A DNA stretch of 64,000 bases from Takakia lepidozioides (GCA_030704615.1 CM060731.1:57642756-57706755); one strand, 5' to 3'. Shown: positions 10,760-22,720, counted from the first letter of the stretch. A program made the numbers and translations. The notes: generated by a model from the sequence alone, not told the origin.

Positions 10760-11341
10760 CTAAAGTCTGAGCCTCTCTTTGGACAATAGCCCTACAATTC
10801 TGCTCAGTGTAATCGTCAGAAGGTACAACAATGTACTGTAAATCTGGTCCACATTTGGAATTCTTGGGTTGCTTGTGAATTGCACGAGCAGTGGGTTTCT
10901 CTTGAGTGAGATATGGAACTAGTGTATTTCAGGTTGTAATGCCACTGAAGAAATTGTAATGGTTTGTGATATAGGGACCTATGATGAAGCGGCTCCATGT
11001 TGTCAATAAGTCAGCAGAGGAGCTGGAAAGTAGCCCTCTCAAGCAGTTCTTGCAGCCGCCTGAAAGTCAGCTTGGTGTAAGTCCATGACTTTGTACTCAT
11101 CACCCCAACACTACATTCCTTGGATATCTTTTCCAATTTTGTTTATCTGGCCACTGGAATGTAGACTACCGTCCTTCACATTTGTTGTATCCTTGTGGTC
11201 GTAGACTCCGCATCCAGTGGGAGACCATTGTGAGGGATTTACTTCAGTTTATTGCCAAGGGTAGGTATAGAAAGTACTCATAAGACCTTGTGTTTGGCAT
11301 AGCCTTTTGGGTAGGTAGGTAGAGAAAACGAAATTGAAATG

Positions 11342-11372
<31 letters not shown>

Positions 11373-11880
11373 TGTTTGCTGCAACTTTTTGGCTGTAGAC
11401 CTTCCTGCCTACCCTTCCTCCCTCCCCTCCCTCCATCCATCCTTATTAGTAGTTACAGCCCCCCTCCCGGTACTTAAGTACTATAATGCTTGGACCTCCG
11501 TAGTCTAGCGTGCATGGTATTTTCACTCATTGTTTTTGCTGGTGGGTGCGGGGATGACAGTTTAAGGTGGGAGACCAAGTTCGGCTCCTTAACGTGATGT
11601 CCAAAAGGTTATCAAGGATAATATGTTCTCTGCAAGGCTGCAAGGTAAGTGAGGGCTACCCTGATGGGGGGTTGTTTTTTCATGAGCGATGAGCAGATGA
11701 GCCATGAGCCATGAGCAGAGTTCCCGAACCTCCTCCATACCAAAATCTGAAGGGATGTTGGAGGCTCGGATCCGGTTCGGGATGTGTGCGAAGCTGATAT
11801 GGCCACATACTTAATGTCTAGGATGTATAAATGCACGGTATTGGAAGGTGTACCACCCAATTCCGCGCGTCACATACACT
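10760..11880. other. No clear gene; (TG)n microsatellite
   Basis: A TG dinucleotide run lies at about 11340-11365 and a CCCTCC-rich stretch at 11410-11450. Near 10981-11080 the plus strand reads MMKRLHVVNKSAEELESSPL and ends at a GTAAGT donor-like sequence. It could be one more captured exon, but I do not recognise the family. Confidence 0.35.
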
Positions 11881-12299
11881 ACTAGAGTTAACCGAGGGTG
11901 GAGGAAAACGAGAAGTCGGCAGCGACTTCTCGTGCCTGGTGATCAGTAAAGTCCGTGCCGACTTCTGGAACAGAAGACCTAGGGGAAATGTAACTTAAAA
12001 AGGGCAGGCGGAAGTCTGTGCCGATTTCTCCCAAAAACAGATCGTGTGCTTCAGTAAATAGGAAAATACAAGCAGGGACCGGGAAGTCTGTGCCGACTTC
12101 TGGCCCACAATGAAATGACATTAATTCGGAAAAAGCAGGGACTGTGAATATTGCGTAGAATGCAGATGTACTCCAACATTTCCATGCTTCAAGACAATCT
12201 GTCATACTATTTTTTTGCTCCATCCATTGTATGGAGCTGCATAGAAAATAAACACGAAACAAATTTTTGAATTTACATAAACATTTAAGGGTAACAAGG

Positions 12300-15200
12300 T
12301 TAAGGAGTGCCCTCACTGGTAGCGTCCCCATATTCCGTCTCCACATCGTCCACCACTTTCTCGATGATCTCATCGACATCATCATCGTCCTCTTTTTCTG
12401 TCGATGGATCAGAGCTCTCACTACCTAGCACAACACTATATTCTACCAGATGTTGAACCTTCCTAAACCTTTTAACCACTCGTGCCTCACCTGGCCACAT
12501 TGGCCTCTTCGACAATTCGGGGGAATCCTTCTGAGCTAGCCTTTCTGCCATCTTTGCTGCATAGTCAGGAAGACACATAGGTTTGGGTGGGGTGAAGAGA
12601 ACAACAGCTGCTTTTTGATGAAGATCTGCCCTCTTCTTGGCAATCTGTGCCTTCCTATTTTCCCTCTCCTGACGTGCAGCCATTAAGGAGGCTGTACGGC
12701 GATGAGCTGGCGTCGTTGAAGCTGGCCTCCTTGTGCAAATTGAGGGAACATCACTGCAGAAGGAAAAAAACACCATGGTCATGAGCCTTGCAAAGGGGAC
12801 GTGTTGGCCGGGCCATGGCAAGCAAGACAGCGCATCAAAATTGAGAAATTTGCTCCGACTATCATGTTTTGAAGAAAGAAAACGAGAGGAACATCAAACT
12901 TACTCACTCCAGTACATGGACATGCACAGGTTGGTCACCAGATTCCCGGAACCACTCATCAGGTGTCAAGTCCATTGGGGCCACGGGGTCAGGTGTAGCA
13001 GGCATCTCACTTTGCAGGCTGTGCAGTTTCTCTCTTACAAGCTCTCCATCGCCTTCCAAGGCCAGCAAGTGGCGACCACAAACCCGTGCAGCCACCATGG
13101 ATGCGCAGCAGTGAGGTCCACAATCTTGCCCCCAATGTCAGTCAACATCTCCATAAAAGTCTGCAGGAACATTGGGCTTTTTTCTCTGGCGCCTCTGAAC
13201 CAGGTCCCATCAGCTCTTGTGTACAGTCTGTCTTTGGTGACACAATTGCGCACAATGTCGGTGTCAGCCGGATTGAAGTCGGAATCCAGTTTCTTGGCAT
13301 TCCGGCCAAGGTCGCAGGCGTATGTTGGGCTCTTCAACAGCAAAAAAGCATAAAACACCCGAGTCTGCACAGGAAACCCAATTGCCTCAGCATATGAACT
13401 GTAAGTCTGGGCCGACTTCATGAAAGGTGGACAAGGACACGGGTGACATGTTGGAATGCGTTGGTAATAATTTCGTACTTCCCAGGCACCAGCCTTTGTC
13501 CGATATTGTTAAGCAGGAAAACAGGGGGCTAAGTTGGAAGTCTGTGCAGACTTCCCATACTGTTCTGGGAAGCCTGTGCCAACTTCCAAAACAGAACGTG
13601 GACTGCTGCGTTGTTCAAACTGCTCAACATAACTCACTGTTAAATGAAAAAACCACTGGTGGACATGGGAACATGTAGGAGGCACTTATGTCTTCAATGG
13701 GAACAGGGCTGGGAATTTGGGAAGTCTGTGCAGACTTCCCACATTGATAGGGAATGGAACATGATGAACGACGCAAGGAGGTGGCGTTTTGGGCTACCTG
13801 TGACTGCTGCTCGTCGCCTGTCAGGAGCGGGAGGGCATTCATGCAGGTCCACTTCCTCTTCACAAAACGAAATGGCGCATTGCTCGCTATCCGTCGAATG
13901 TCCATCTCCGTCTTGCCGTCACCCTTGCAAAAAATGAGGAGTCGCTCCACATCATCCGTGATTGCATTTGCCAACGATATGGCAGAGCTGATGTGAGAAA
14001 GCTTCCGAACATTCCAATCTGGCACAACACCCTCTGCTCCACAATTATGCACCATCTGCCCATCTGGGATATCCACAATGACCAGGTCAGCGCCTCCTTC
14101 ATGGAGGGTTCGGATACCCCCCCACGCACAGGCTCCCTCCTCTTCTTGTGGCGCTCAATGAAGGCATCTACCATTGCCCTCTCCGGTGGCCACCTCTTCG
14201 TGGTGGATTCGGTTGCCAGCCGCTGCTCAACAAGTGTGAAGCTGTCACAGTGGATGCATTTCACCTCACAAGTCGGCACAGACTTCTGCAGTGGATGCGC
14301 CTCAAACAAGGATTGCTTTATGGCTATGGGCAATGCTGTTGACTTAGGTACTCTGGTAGCAGCCTCCGGAAAAATCAGACTTCGGCTGGGGCCACGGCGT
14401 GCGTTTGCTAGGTCCATTCCACCCAGATGCTCGGTGATCCCCGTTCTGCCATGCTGTTGAACTTGTTCGCCTTCCACCACCTGCACGTCCTCTGTCTCAT
14501 CCGCCCCTTCCTGGCTTTTCTCCATCTGGGCTCTGCCTTGTTTGGCAGGAGATGACTGCTCGCCAACTCTCTGAGCCTTCTTCGGCTTCTGCTTCCTGGT
14601 GCGGCCCTTTTTTGATGCTGCCTCTGCCGCAAGGGCCTCCGTGGTGTGCTCAAGATGAGCAACAGCGGCATTGTGGGCTTCTGCCGCAGCGGTCTCGCTG
14701 GCAGGTTGTCCGGGTGGAGGTGGTATTTCTTCACCTGAAGCAAGCGTCTTATATGCTTCTGCCTCCTCCACAGGGATGGAGTTCGGTGGGCAGTCCAACC
14801 ACCAATAACACTGCAAATGGGAGGACCGCACGTACTCTGTAATCTGCTTGCAATTATACATGGTGCACTCAGACCGTGTACCTGCCCACTGAGAAACCAT
14901 CGCCGGAATAGCCTGTATGTGTTTGTTGGGCAGAAGGTAGAAGTTGATGTACCTGAAAAAGTGAGGCATTTCAGATTCAGAAATCGGCACAGACTATTGC
15001 CATTGTCAGCATGCTGTTGGGAAATATGTGCAGACTTCCCAACTACCACGTCTTGAAATACAACACAGGGTTTGCATTGTCATACCTGTACACAAGTCGA
15101 CGTGCAGGCTGCATCCCCCCTGGCTGCTCTAGGACACCCCAGCTCCTCCGCGGGCCCTCCACCATCTCGCAGTGGAAAAGCTCGTTCCGGTACTCCACCA

Positions 15201-17397
15201 TAAAATGCTCAATCCACCTGAGCAATCCCTTCATATCCTCCGTCTGACGCACCGCCAAAATCTTCGCCTTCATTAGAGAGTCCAGTTCCCTCTCCACCGC
15301 TTGCATTTGCTGCAACAAACAAGGACTGTCAACATGGCCCTATAATATCCACCAGACAATCAGATTACTAGCATGTACATGCAAAGCCACTGCAAGTCTG
15401 TGCCGACTTCCCGAACTGCATATACAGGGGGAGATGAGTAGAGTACCTGCCACCACCAAGTGGCCTTGTCCACCCAATCATTGAATTCCTTGTCCGTTGG
15501 TGACACCGGGAAGATTCTCCTGTTGGCCGGCGGCAAATTCCATAGTTTCAACCACCCTATCTTCGCCTCTGCAGAAACGAGGCTAGTGGCAACCACCTGA
15601 AGTTTCTCAAGAGTCATCTCCGCTCTATCCAGGGCTCGCAACTTGTTGTAGTATGTTGTTATCTCAAAAAGGAACCCGTCGCCAAGGGCTGGATCACAGA
15701 TAGAACTGTACTTGGCAATCTTTGAGTGCCATTTAGTCTTACAGATTGCCAGGTTTGCATCAAGAGCTGATTCCACAATCTCTGCATTCTCCGGGGTGTT
15801 GGAAAGGTGGGAATACTCCGCCAGTGTATCATCCGTTATCTCCCGGAATGACTCCTGTGCCATGAACTCGACAAGGCCCTCCCGTGTCAATGTCATCCAA
15901 TTTGTGTCTCGTTTGTTGAGGCACTTGAGGTACACCTCATCGGATAATGAATTCTTGTACTGCTTGATTGAAGTTGTTGCGCATAGCTGGAAATAGTAAA
16001 GCTTGTGTGCCAGGTCGGACTTCACATTGCCCTCTTCTGTCACCCTGCATAACAACACTGGAGTAAGCTACAAGGAGAACAACGTTGAGGAATGGGTAGT
16101 CGTTGCAGACTTCCCATACTATGGCAGTCCACAAAAGTAAGAAAACACCATTACATGCACAGCCATAGCAAGACCTGGGAAGTCGGTCCAGACTACACAC
16201 TGCCATTGCATAGCTCTGACTGGGTAGTCGGCACAGACTACTCACTCTCATGCCAGACCACATATTGGGTAGTCAGCACGGACTACCCGAGCAGAGAAGC
16301 TCACCATCAAACAGAATGAAATAGCATTGCATCAAACACAGCATGTTACAGAAAGCAACTGCAGAAGTCGGCACAGACTCCTCAGCACTGTCACTTTGCA
16401 TGGGAAATCAGCATTGACTCTCCGCATCCTGCAGTTGGAGTAATCGCCGGGAAATGTTTGCAAATGTGAGCAGAACACTACATGATTGACAATAGAAACA
16501 ACGCTCATATGAGCAGACTATGAATAAACGTGAGCAGTCTTACACGTTCATGCAATTCATGGCCCTTCTGACCAAAGCGATGTCCTCTTGCTTCACATCC
16601 AGAATCTTCGCATTGACTGCATAGTGCCATTCGGGGTCGTCAGCATGCTGCTCTGTTATCACATCCATCCACGCCAAGTAGCGGTGGTTGCCGTCATAGA
16701 TATACAACCATTGGTTGCTCAAGAACTCCCAGGTGGTGCCCTTGATGGCCTCCTCAAAGCAGTGGTCCTCCTCCTGCCAATGTATGTCCCAGCTGGCTCT
16801 ATCCTCGGCCGTGATTGAGGAAGCCACTCATGCGGTGTTGTTTGTTGCAAGCAAAAAGGACGCAAGGGCGTTGTTGTACCCATCTCCCTCAAAAAAAAGC
16901 TTCAGCTTCTCTACCACGGCCCTTTCAGCTCGCCGAACAGCGGGTAGCGTCCTCATCCTGCACAGGGGAACACGTGGAGGGTGGCCTTTTCGGAGAAGAT
17001 AGGAAATGGAGCTGTAGGTGTGGTTGAGGGCGCTGTCTCTCAACGTCTTTAGAGCTCTCTGCCGTCTCTTTGCAGTGAGCACCACATCTATGCCAGGCGC
17101 TGCTGGACCCCTGGCATGTTGACCCCTGTGCGAGCTCCCTGCCCCCGGCGACGAGCGGTTTGATACCGACATGGGCGAGCGATCAGATTTCTGCTGCCAA
17201 GAGGAGGATGGGGCGGAGGCGTCTGCAGATCCGGATTGCCCTTTCGTGGCGTTCCCTCGCGCCTTCCCTCGCCCGCGCGCCTGCTCGCTACTCTGCGAAT
17301 TGGAAACAATGGTGCGGGTCCTCAGCACCATCTGCGAGGGTCTCTGCGAGGGTCTCTCAAGCTGAAAGTCGGGGTTGTCCTCACCAATAGCCTCCAT
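12300..17397 (-). pseudogene. ParB-like plus beta-class DNA-methyltransferase-like gene, six exons
   Basis: Proposed exons on the minus strand: 17397-16544, 16044-15447, 15309-15086, 14952-13798, 13364-12908 and 12753-12300 (TAA stop), with GT-AG ends, about 1,250 codons. Exon 1 has a basic, Ser-rich N-terminus, then a ParB-like domain (IYDGNHRYLAWMDVI, then HYAVNAKILDV and MNCMN, matching the ParB order GxHRxxA...V...D...N). Exon 4 has a low-complexity linker, then ADLVIVDIPDGQM, LLIFCKGDGKTEMD and KRKWTCMNALPLLTG. Exon 5 has REKSPMFLQTFMEML, GGKIVDLTA and CGRHLLALEGDGELV, the C-terminal SAM-binding order of beta-class DNA methyltransferases. DPPY is replaced by DIPDG. Three lesions are visible: a TGA at 16828-16830, a G7-run frameshift near 14110-14116, and a one-base shift near 13115. 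ParB-methyltransferase fusions are common in phages and bacteria, so a prokaryotic source is inferred. The acidic C-terminus (EKEDDDDVDEIIEK) looks eukaryotic. Confidence 0.6.
16544..16830 (-). other. ParB-like domain within exon 1
   Basis: From 16827 down: ASWDIHWQEEDHCFEEAI, then WLYIYDGNHRYLAWMDVI, EWHYAVNAKILDV and RRAMNCMN. The DGNHRxxA core and the following beta strand and helix fit the ParB/sulfiredoxin fold, in which this motif binds nucleotide or DNA. The same domain recurs alone at 32100-32400 (VLDGDHRLLAWMNCI, then WHYAVASMVLDG). A TGA at 16828-16830 interrupts the frame just before the domain; it could come from CGA by C-to-T change. Confidence 0.6.
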
Positions 17398-18368
17398 GGT
17401 TGCTGAAAAAACCGGGTGCACCTCTCCAAAAGCGTTGCGACGTACTGCTGCAATCCACAGAGGGGCAGAAGGCGTGGGCGGGCTGAGCGATGAAGCGAAG
17501 GAGCAGGTGCGGGAGCGAAGAGGCGGTTTGGTGGAAGACGAGAAAGTGGCGGCTTGGTGGAAGTCGCTTCGCGGCGACGCTTCTGGAAGACGTTTCGAAG
17601 ATGTGCCAGTACCATCGCAAGCCCCAACGGGTGCCTGAATGACACGTGCGTTGCCTGAAAGGTCGTAGTCATCACCTGAAAATGCACAATTTCCAGCAAG
17701 CCTGCACAGACTTCCCGGCACTTCAATCCCCAACGCGTGACCACACGACACGTGCAGTGCCGCAAAACGTGACACGTAGCGCCTGAAGTGGAATTTTGCG
17801 GCAAGTCTGTGCAGACTTGCCGGTGATGCCTGCCTGATAATGATGTTTCTGGGAAGTCTGCCCAGACTTCCCGGATTACGTCTGCCTGAAAACGGGTAAT
17901 TGCCGGGAAGTCTGTGACGACTTCCCGGCTGGTCTATCCCCAAATCTAAGGGTAGCCTGGACGCCTGACATTGCATGCGAGGACTGCCCGTCGGTTTTCC
18001 GGGAAGTCGGCACAGACTTTCCGGTGACATTGCTGTTAGTCCGCCCAAAGTAGGACTTTCGCGGCCGCCGGGGGTGCAATTCCGGTAAGTCGGCACCGAC
18101 TTGGACGTTATTTTGATGCCTGCCCCTAAAAACTGAGTCCCGGAAGGCTATTTTTACATCCGGGGGATGCTGTCGGCCAGGTGTCGGCCTCTCCCCCCGA
18201 GACAACTTCATCTGACCGGCCCCGGATGGAAATTCGGCGCCGTTTTTCCATCTAGGGGATATTCTCTGGCAGGCACGTGGGGCCGTCATCCTCCGATTTG
18301 ACGCCATGTCGAATTAAATTCTGCCCCTCATTCCTGGGTATGGTTATATTAAATGTTGCTCTTTTTCT

Positions 18369-19780
18369 TTGCCACTTGCCCGACCTTCTCTCGTGACCCA
18401 CGCGTTTCAAACCGAGACAACAACAACACTTCCTCGCTCCGAGCTCCTCTCACTTCAGCTTCCCCACACTCCCCCCTCCCTGTGCACCCTGCCTGCTTCT
18501 TGGCAACCCATGAAAGACAAGGAGAGATCTTGTGGGTTCCATTTTCTGCAGAGCTTGTCGCAGTACACAACCAGGCTCGTAGCGCCAGATTTCAGAGAGG
18601 AGCACCGTTCCATGTGTCTTGTGTGGAAGCGTGCTCCCACCTTGGATGATGCAGAGACACAGTTTGCATGTATACGGGCTTGGTGGACAACGTCAGGTGC
18701 TGTTAAAAAATCAGACGAGGGAGCAATGGTCAGTTGGCTAGCATGGTGGCATTATGGTTTCCTCCAGTTTGGCGACTATATGCAGGAGGTGAGTTGGACG
18801 AATTCGCGTCCCGTTGAATATCATCCTACTCATTATTTGTAACTTGCTTGTAACCTCAACATGTGCATATGCAGGAAATGTGTCTCGACTCCGACACTGA
18901 CATGCCGACAACAAACATGGCCGAATTAGTACATTCTTCCTGGCGTGCCTTCTCTGCGGCGCATCTGGTGGACATCCTCACTGCCACAACGGAGGACATT
19001 GTGAGGTCAATTATGCAGCAATGCAGGTACAACGAGTTCTTGAAAGGGAAACAGTGGGGCTTGGGGCCGGACAGGCAGGAAATGCTGATGCGGACTGCCT
19101 CCAGATTGAAGAATCCTCGGAAGTGGGCGGCAGCCTTGCGAGAGGGCCTTCGGGACACGCCATTACTTCGAAGAGGCCAACACTTGGAAGGAGATGTTCA
19201 CACCCGTCCAGTGAGACGAAGACTTGATGAGGCACCTGGCGGAGAAGAGGATTCATGGCGAACTAACAAGAATATTCGCACGCTCCCTCGTGGTCCCGTG
19301 ATGTTGCCCGAGGAGGTCTCGTCGAGCACTGCAAGTCCTGCACGTTCAAGATCGGCATCTCCTTTGAGCACAGGGCACGTGCCCGAGGAACATATCAAGC
19401 CATCTGTAGTAACGTAGTACAATATACCCATTGTGGAGACAAGAGTGTCGGAGTCACAGTGGAGAATTGCAAGGACATTGCCGGCATTTCGAGGGAAGTG
19501 CTGCGCCATCCGGGTGGATACGAGAGCACGCTGTGGTGAGATGATTCGGAGGAACCCACACGGTGCTTACCTGCACCTTGTTTCAGCGGCAGATTTTTGA
19601 CTCCCACATTTGCTCACGCCACAACGCAAACGTTTTGGTTCTGTAGGCACGACGTAATGACCTGTGTATTTGGCAAGCCCAAGTACGGAATTCAGGGAAT
19701 GTCGGAGCCTCCGGGGTCTGGCCTGTTGCACCGGGTTGCAACCTCTCTCAGAATGAGGCGGATGCTCTTTCTGCAGTAGG
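18369..19780 (+). pseudogene. Transposase-like gene, two exons visible
   Basis: Exon A (about 18510-18786) reads CGFHFLQSLSQYTTRLV, REEHRSMCLVWKRAPTLDD and MVSWLAWWHYGFLQFGDYM and ends at AG|GTGAGT. Exon B starts after ATATGCAG at 18874 with EMCLDSDTDMPTTNMAELVH, then QWGLGPDRQEMLMRTASR. The pattern CxFH...W...TTNxxE is like the C-terminal half of MULE-type transposases, but I am not certain of the family. The frame stops at 19417, and another frame continues with ESQWRIARTLPAF and PHGAYLHL. A near-identical copy of 19010-19780 sits at 39763-40510. It is probably a decayed transposon gene. Confidence 0.4.
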
Positions 19781-19787
19781 ATTTCGA

Positions 19788-20700
19788 ATGGTGCAACGCA
19801 CAGACGTCCCGGCCGACGCATTTCCAGTTCCCCAGACCCAACCATTGCAGACTGCTTGGTCCAGTAGAGACGGATTGGACAATTCTGCACATCCCACAAT
19901 GCGATTCGGAAGAGTGAAGAGACGACACCCTCCCAACAAGTTGAATGAGACTCGGATTGCCAATGCTCTTGGGATGGTTTGCACTATTCAAAGCTCTGTG
20001 TACGTACCCCCACACCGGCCTTGGGCGTGTTTATCGGATGGCAACGGCCGGCTTAGCTATACGCGACGACGTATACACAACTATGATTGGAGTGGAGCCG
20101 ACTTGCAATTGTACGGATTTCTTGTTGATAGAAGCAAAGAAGGGTTCAAAGTATTATCCGTGCAAACATCTGTATTACATTTACCTGAAGAGGTTGAGGA
20201 TGAACTTGACTATTGATGACTTTATTCATGCACTAGCGTTGAGCATGAACGAGCTGCACAAACTCCTCCGCCGGGATTCCAGAAATCATTGATGGGGCAA
20301 AGGGAATCCACCATATGGATATTTACTGCCCAAAGGATACTCGGAGACTCGAAGTGCAAGGGTAAGACTATCTAACTTATAACTCAGGTTTGGGGCTTCA
20401 TGCTTGGAGCACCTTTTATTTTTTCCTGATAGTGGAGATGAAGGAGGCTGGATGGAGATGATGTGATTGAAGATTGTGGGGAGGAGGGTACCATTTGGAA
20501 TGTTGGTGCTGGAGATATGGTAATTAAACACGGAGCTAGCAGCTGTTTGAGGTATATGGTGATGATGTTCATTGGGGTGTAACTGCTGCAACTTGCCCCT
20601 GATGTCTAGTACATGTCTTTGGTATTTTGATGCATTAGACTTTGTTTTGTAGTGTAATGAAATGCCCAAAACTCCTGGAATGAGACAGGCAATATTCCAG
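19788..20700 (+). other. Unrecognised reading frames after the transposase-like gene
   Basis: Plus-strand frames at 19788-20216 and 19945-20292 overlap. One reads RIANALGMVCTIQSSVYVPP and ends in an acidic EEVEDELDY. I do not recognise a family; it could be the end of the same mobile gene. From 20293 to 20700 I see no gene. Confidence 0.25.
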
Positions 20701-21060
20701 AAAACTGAGTTCCAACAGTAGCAGTTGTGGGGCCATTTCTGGAAAAATGGCGCCGAATTTCCCTATTTTGGGCCGAAAACTGGCTAAGTCCCAACATGCA
20801 CGGGAACGATGTCTGGAAAAATGGTGCCGAATTTCCAGATACATGGCCCAGAACTGCCCAACATCTGTGCAATCCCCGACACCATGTACCGGAATTCGGC
20901 ACCACATTTCCAAATTTTGGGCTTACACACCTGCCATGTTGGGACATATAGCGCGAATTTCGGCACCATCTTTCGCCGGAGACACCTATGACCGCGAAAT
21001 ACGTCGCAGATTTCTCCAGTTGCGGAACCTATTACCGCGAAATTCGGCGCCATTTTTGTA

Positions 21061-21155
21061 GATGTTGCTCGGAATTCGCATGAGCGGAAGACGAAATATC
21101 ATGAGCGCGGCTCTCAAAACTACAATTTCTACTTCAAACAATGAATATTATATTG

Positions 21156-21189
<34 letters not shown>

Positions 21190-22240
21190 CTGACACATTC
21201 CATTAAAATAATATTTTTAATGTTTTTTATTTCCTGAATTTGTATTTCTGCTCATGAAAACCGATTGTCTTGCTACTCCGCTCATGCCGTTCATGCTCAT
21301 GAAATAGCTAACCTCCTGTCATTGTCAATTGCTAGGAGCAAGGCAAGGATGTGTGCATGATTTGTGCAGAGGCAGAGATAGCTGAAAGAGCAGGGATAGA
21401 GAGTGTGTCCAGATTCATCCAGGAGAGCCAGATTTCAAGCACAAGATTACTTATGATTCCCTGTCATTTGTGTTATTCAAAGCACTTACAAGGCATAGTG
21501 GGGAAGACATCATCCATTTCAACATCAGTTTCTTGTTGTTTGTGGGTGTGACCACTACTAATGGACAGACATTACTGACTACAGGATGGGAGGATATGGA
21601 AGAAGAGACTGGCAGCAAGTGCCAGACAGAGGGTTGAATTTATCAGTACCATGCGAGATAATGATCATACCCTGTTCTATAACAATGTTCCTCATCGTCA
21701 ATGTCGTGGCCCTTCCGGCGAGACATTTTTGCTTCCAACGCACAGTGCTCCTGGACATGTATTGCACAAATCTTTGGAATATATAAGATGTATCATGTTG
21801 TTGTTAATGGTGTAGGGTTTTGGTTATGAATATTTGTGTATGAGAAATATACGATACGATGCTAGGGATATAGTGCAATCGATGTCATTTTACTACCCAA
21901 ATGACAAGTCAGGAGCAACAATGCACTGAGGCATAGGCAGTTTTGCTTTAACAAGGATAGGTTGAAGTTAGGACAGATGTGTTGCTAAGTATAATAGCTG
22001 ACTTTCAAGAAATCGATGAACTGAGATTGATTGAATAGATAAGTGCGGGTTTTGATTGTTATGGTTGTGTTAGGAGTGTGCTTAGGCCCTTCAGCTTTTA
22101 GCACTGTGTTTATTGCCCTTTAAACATCTGTTCTGTACATGCAGGTTGAGAGTGGGGAGGATTTGTTGACACACGGTAGTACCCACAGTTGTGGAGTAGA
22201 GGCACAAACGGCCCTCAAACATTGTCAGAGGCCAAGAGAT
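21061..22240. other. T33 run and PDF-motif fragment; otherwise no gene
   Basis: A run of about 33 T residues lies at 21157-21189. At 21340-21480 (plus) a PDF-motif exon-2 copy reads PDFKHKITYDSL and then breaks. The rest, to 22240, has no supported coding region. Confidence 0.5.
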
Positions 22241-22299
22241 AACGCGACAGAGAGACATGTGCAGGGCTATCCACAGCTTGTGGAGTACCAGCCTGGAAA

Positions 22300-22720
22300 C
22301 ATGTAAGAGATTTATTGTGGTTTATTCCCTGACACAAGGTCAAGGACAATGTGGTGAGCGCATCTTCTTCAACCTTTTGGCAGTCTGTTTTGCCCTCTCA
22401 TCATTAGGGTTGGGGTATTTGCTGGAAGAACTTCACGCTGTCAGTGTGAGCTGAAGGACTGTGAGACAGGGTTAGCTGAAAGACTAGGGATAGAGGTCCA
22501 GATTCATCCAAGAGGACCGGGTTTCAGATGTAAGATTACTTCTGATTCCCTGTGGATCAATAGCTACAAGAAATCTGCGTGGGTAGATGGTCAATTGGAA
22601 ACATAAGTGGCAGCAGCACAATTGATAGAACAAAGCACTGCTAATGAAGGCACCTTCAACACATTTCAGCCAGTTTTCCCCTGTTATCAGAGTCGTACCT
22701 AAATTTTCGTGTTGAATTCT
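22300..22720 (+). repeat. ParB-exon tail and PDF exon-2 repeat
   Basis: 22310-22400 matches the end of the ParB-like exon at 32470-32560 (common words CAAGGTCAAGGACAATGTGG and TTTTGGCAGTCTG-type ends). 22480-22620 matches PDF exon 2 (GPGFRCKITSDSLWI). 22640-22720 matches the sequence after PDF exon 2 at 34660-34750. The order ParB tail then PDF exon 2 is the same as at 32-35 kb, so the unit has been copied as a block. Confidence 0.5.

Larger units (their letters stand above)
11910..18102. repeat. Dispersed 20-bp palindrome GGAAGTCTGTGCAGACTTCC, about 23 copies
   Basis: The perfect form is at 13536-13555: arms GGAAGTCTG and CAGACTTCC around a TG centre. Further copies, 0-4 mismatches, start near 11910, 11949, 12010, 12080, 13401, 13568, 13719, 14270, 14980, 15019, 15393, 16094, 16177, 16222, 16267, 16363, 17697, 17801, 17851, 17904, 18001 and 18085. 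They fall in introns 1-4 (5, 1, 2 and 4 copies), 3' of the stop (4) and 5' of exon 1 (6). Only one, 14270, is inside an exon. In translation they appear as EVGTDF or SLCRLP, which are not real protein motifs. Confidence 0.85.
18226..21058. repeat. Second palindromic family, GGAAATTCGGCGCCATTTTT type
   Basis: One copy lies at about 18226-18250 and at least five are clustered at 20735-21058 (near 20745, 20820, 20893, 20957 and 21037), in both orientations. The core is GAAWTTCGGCRCCAT, flanked by GG..CC or AA..TT so that many copies are near-palindromes. The cluster has no coding sequence. This family resembles the 11.9-18.1 kb palindromes in size and form but not in sequence. Confidence 0.6.

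Noticed and set aside
11888-12421. Repeated EVGTDF peptide in translated frames
   Set aside because: It is the translation of the 20-bp palindrome in a non-coding 3' region; the same DNA gives other peptides in other frames.
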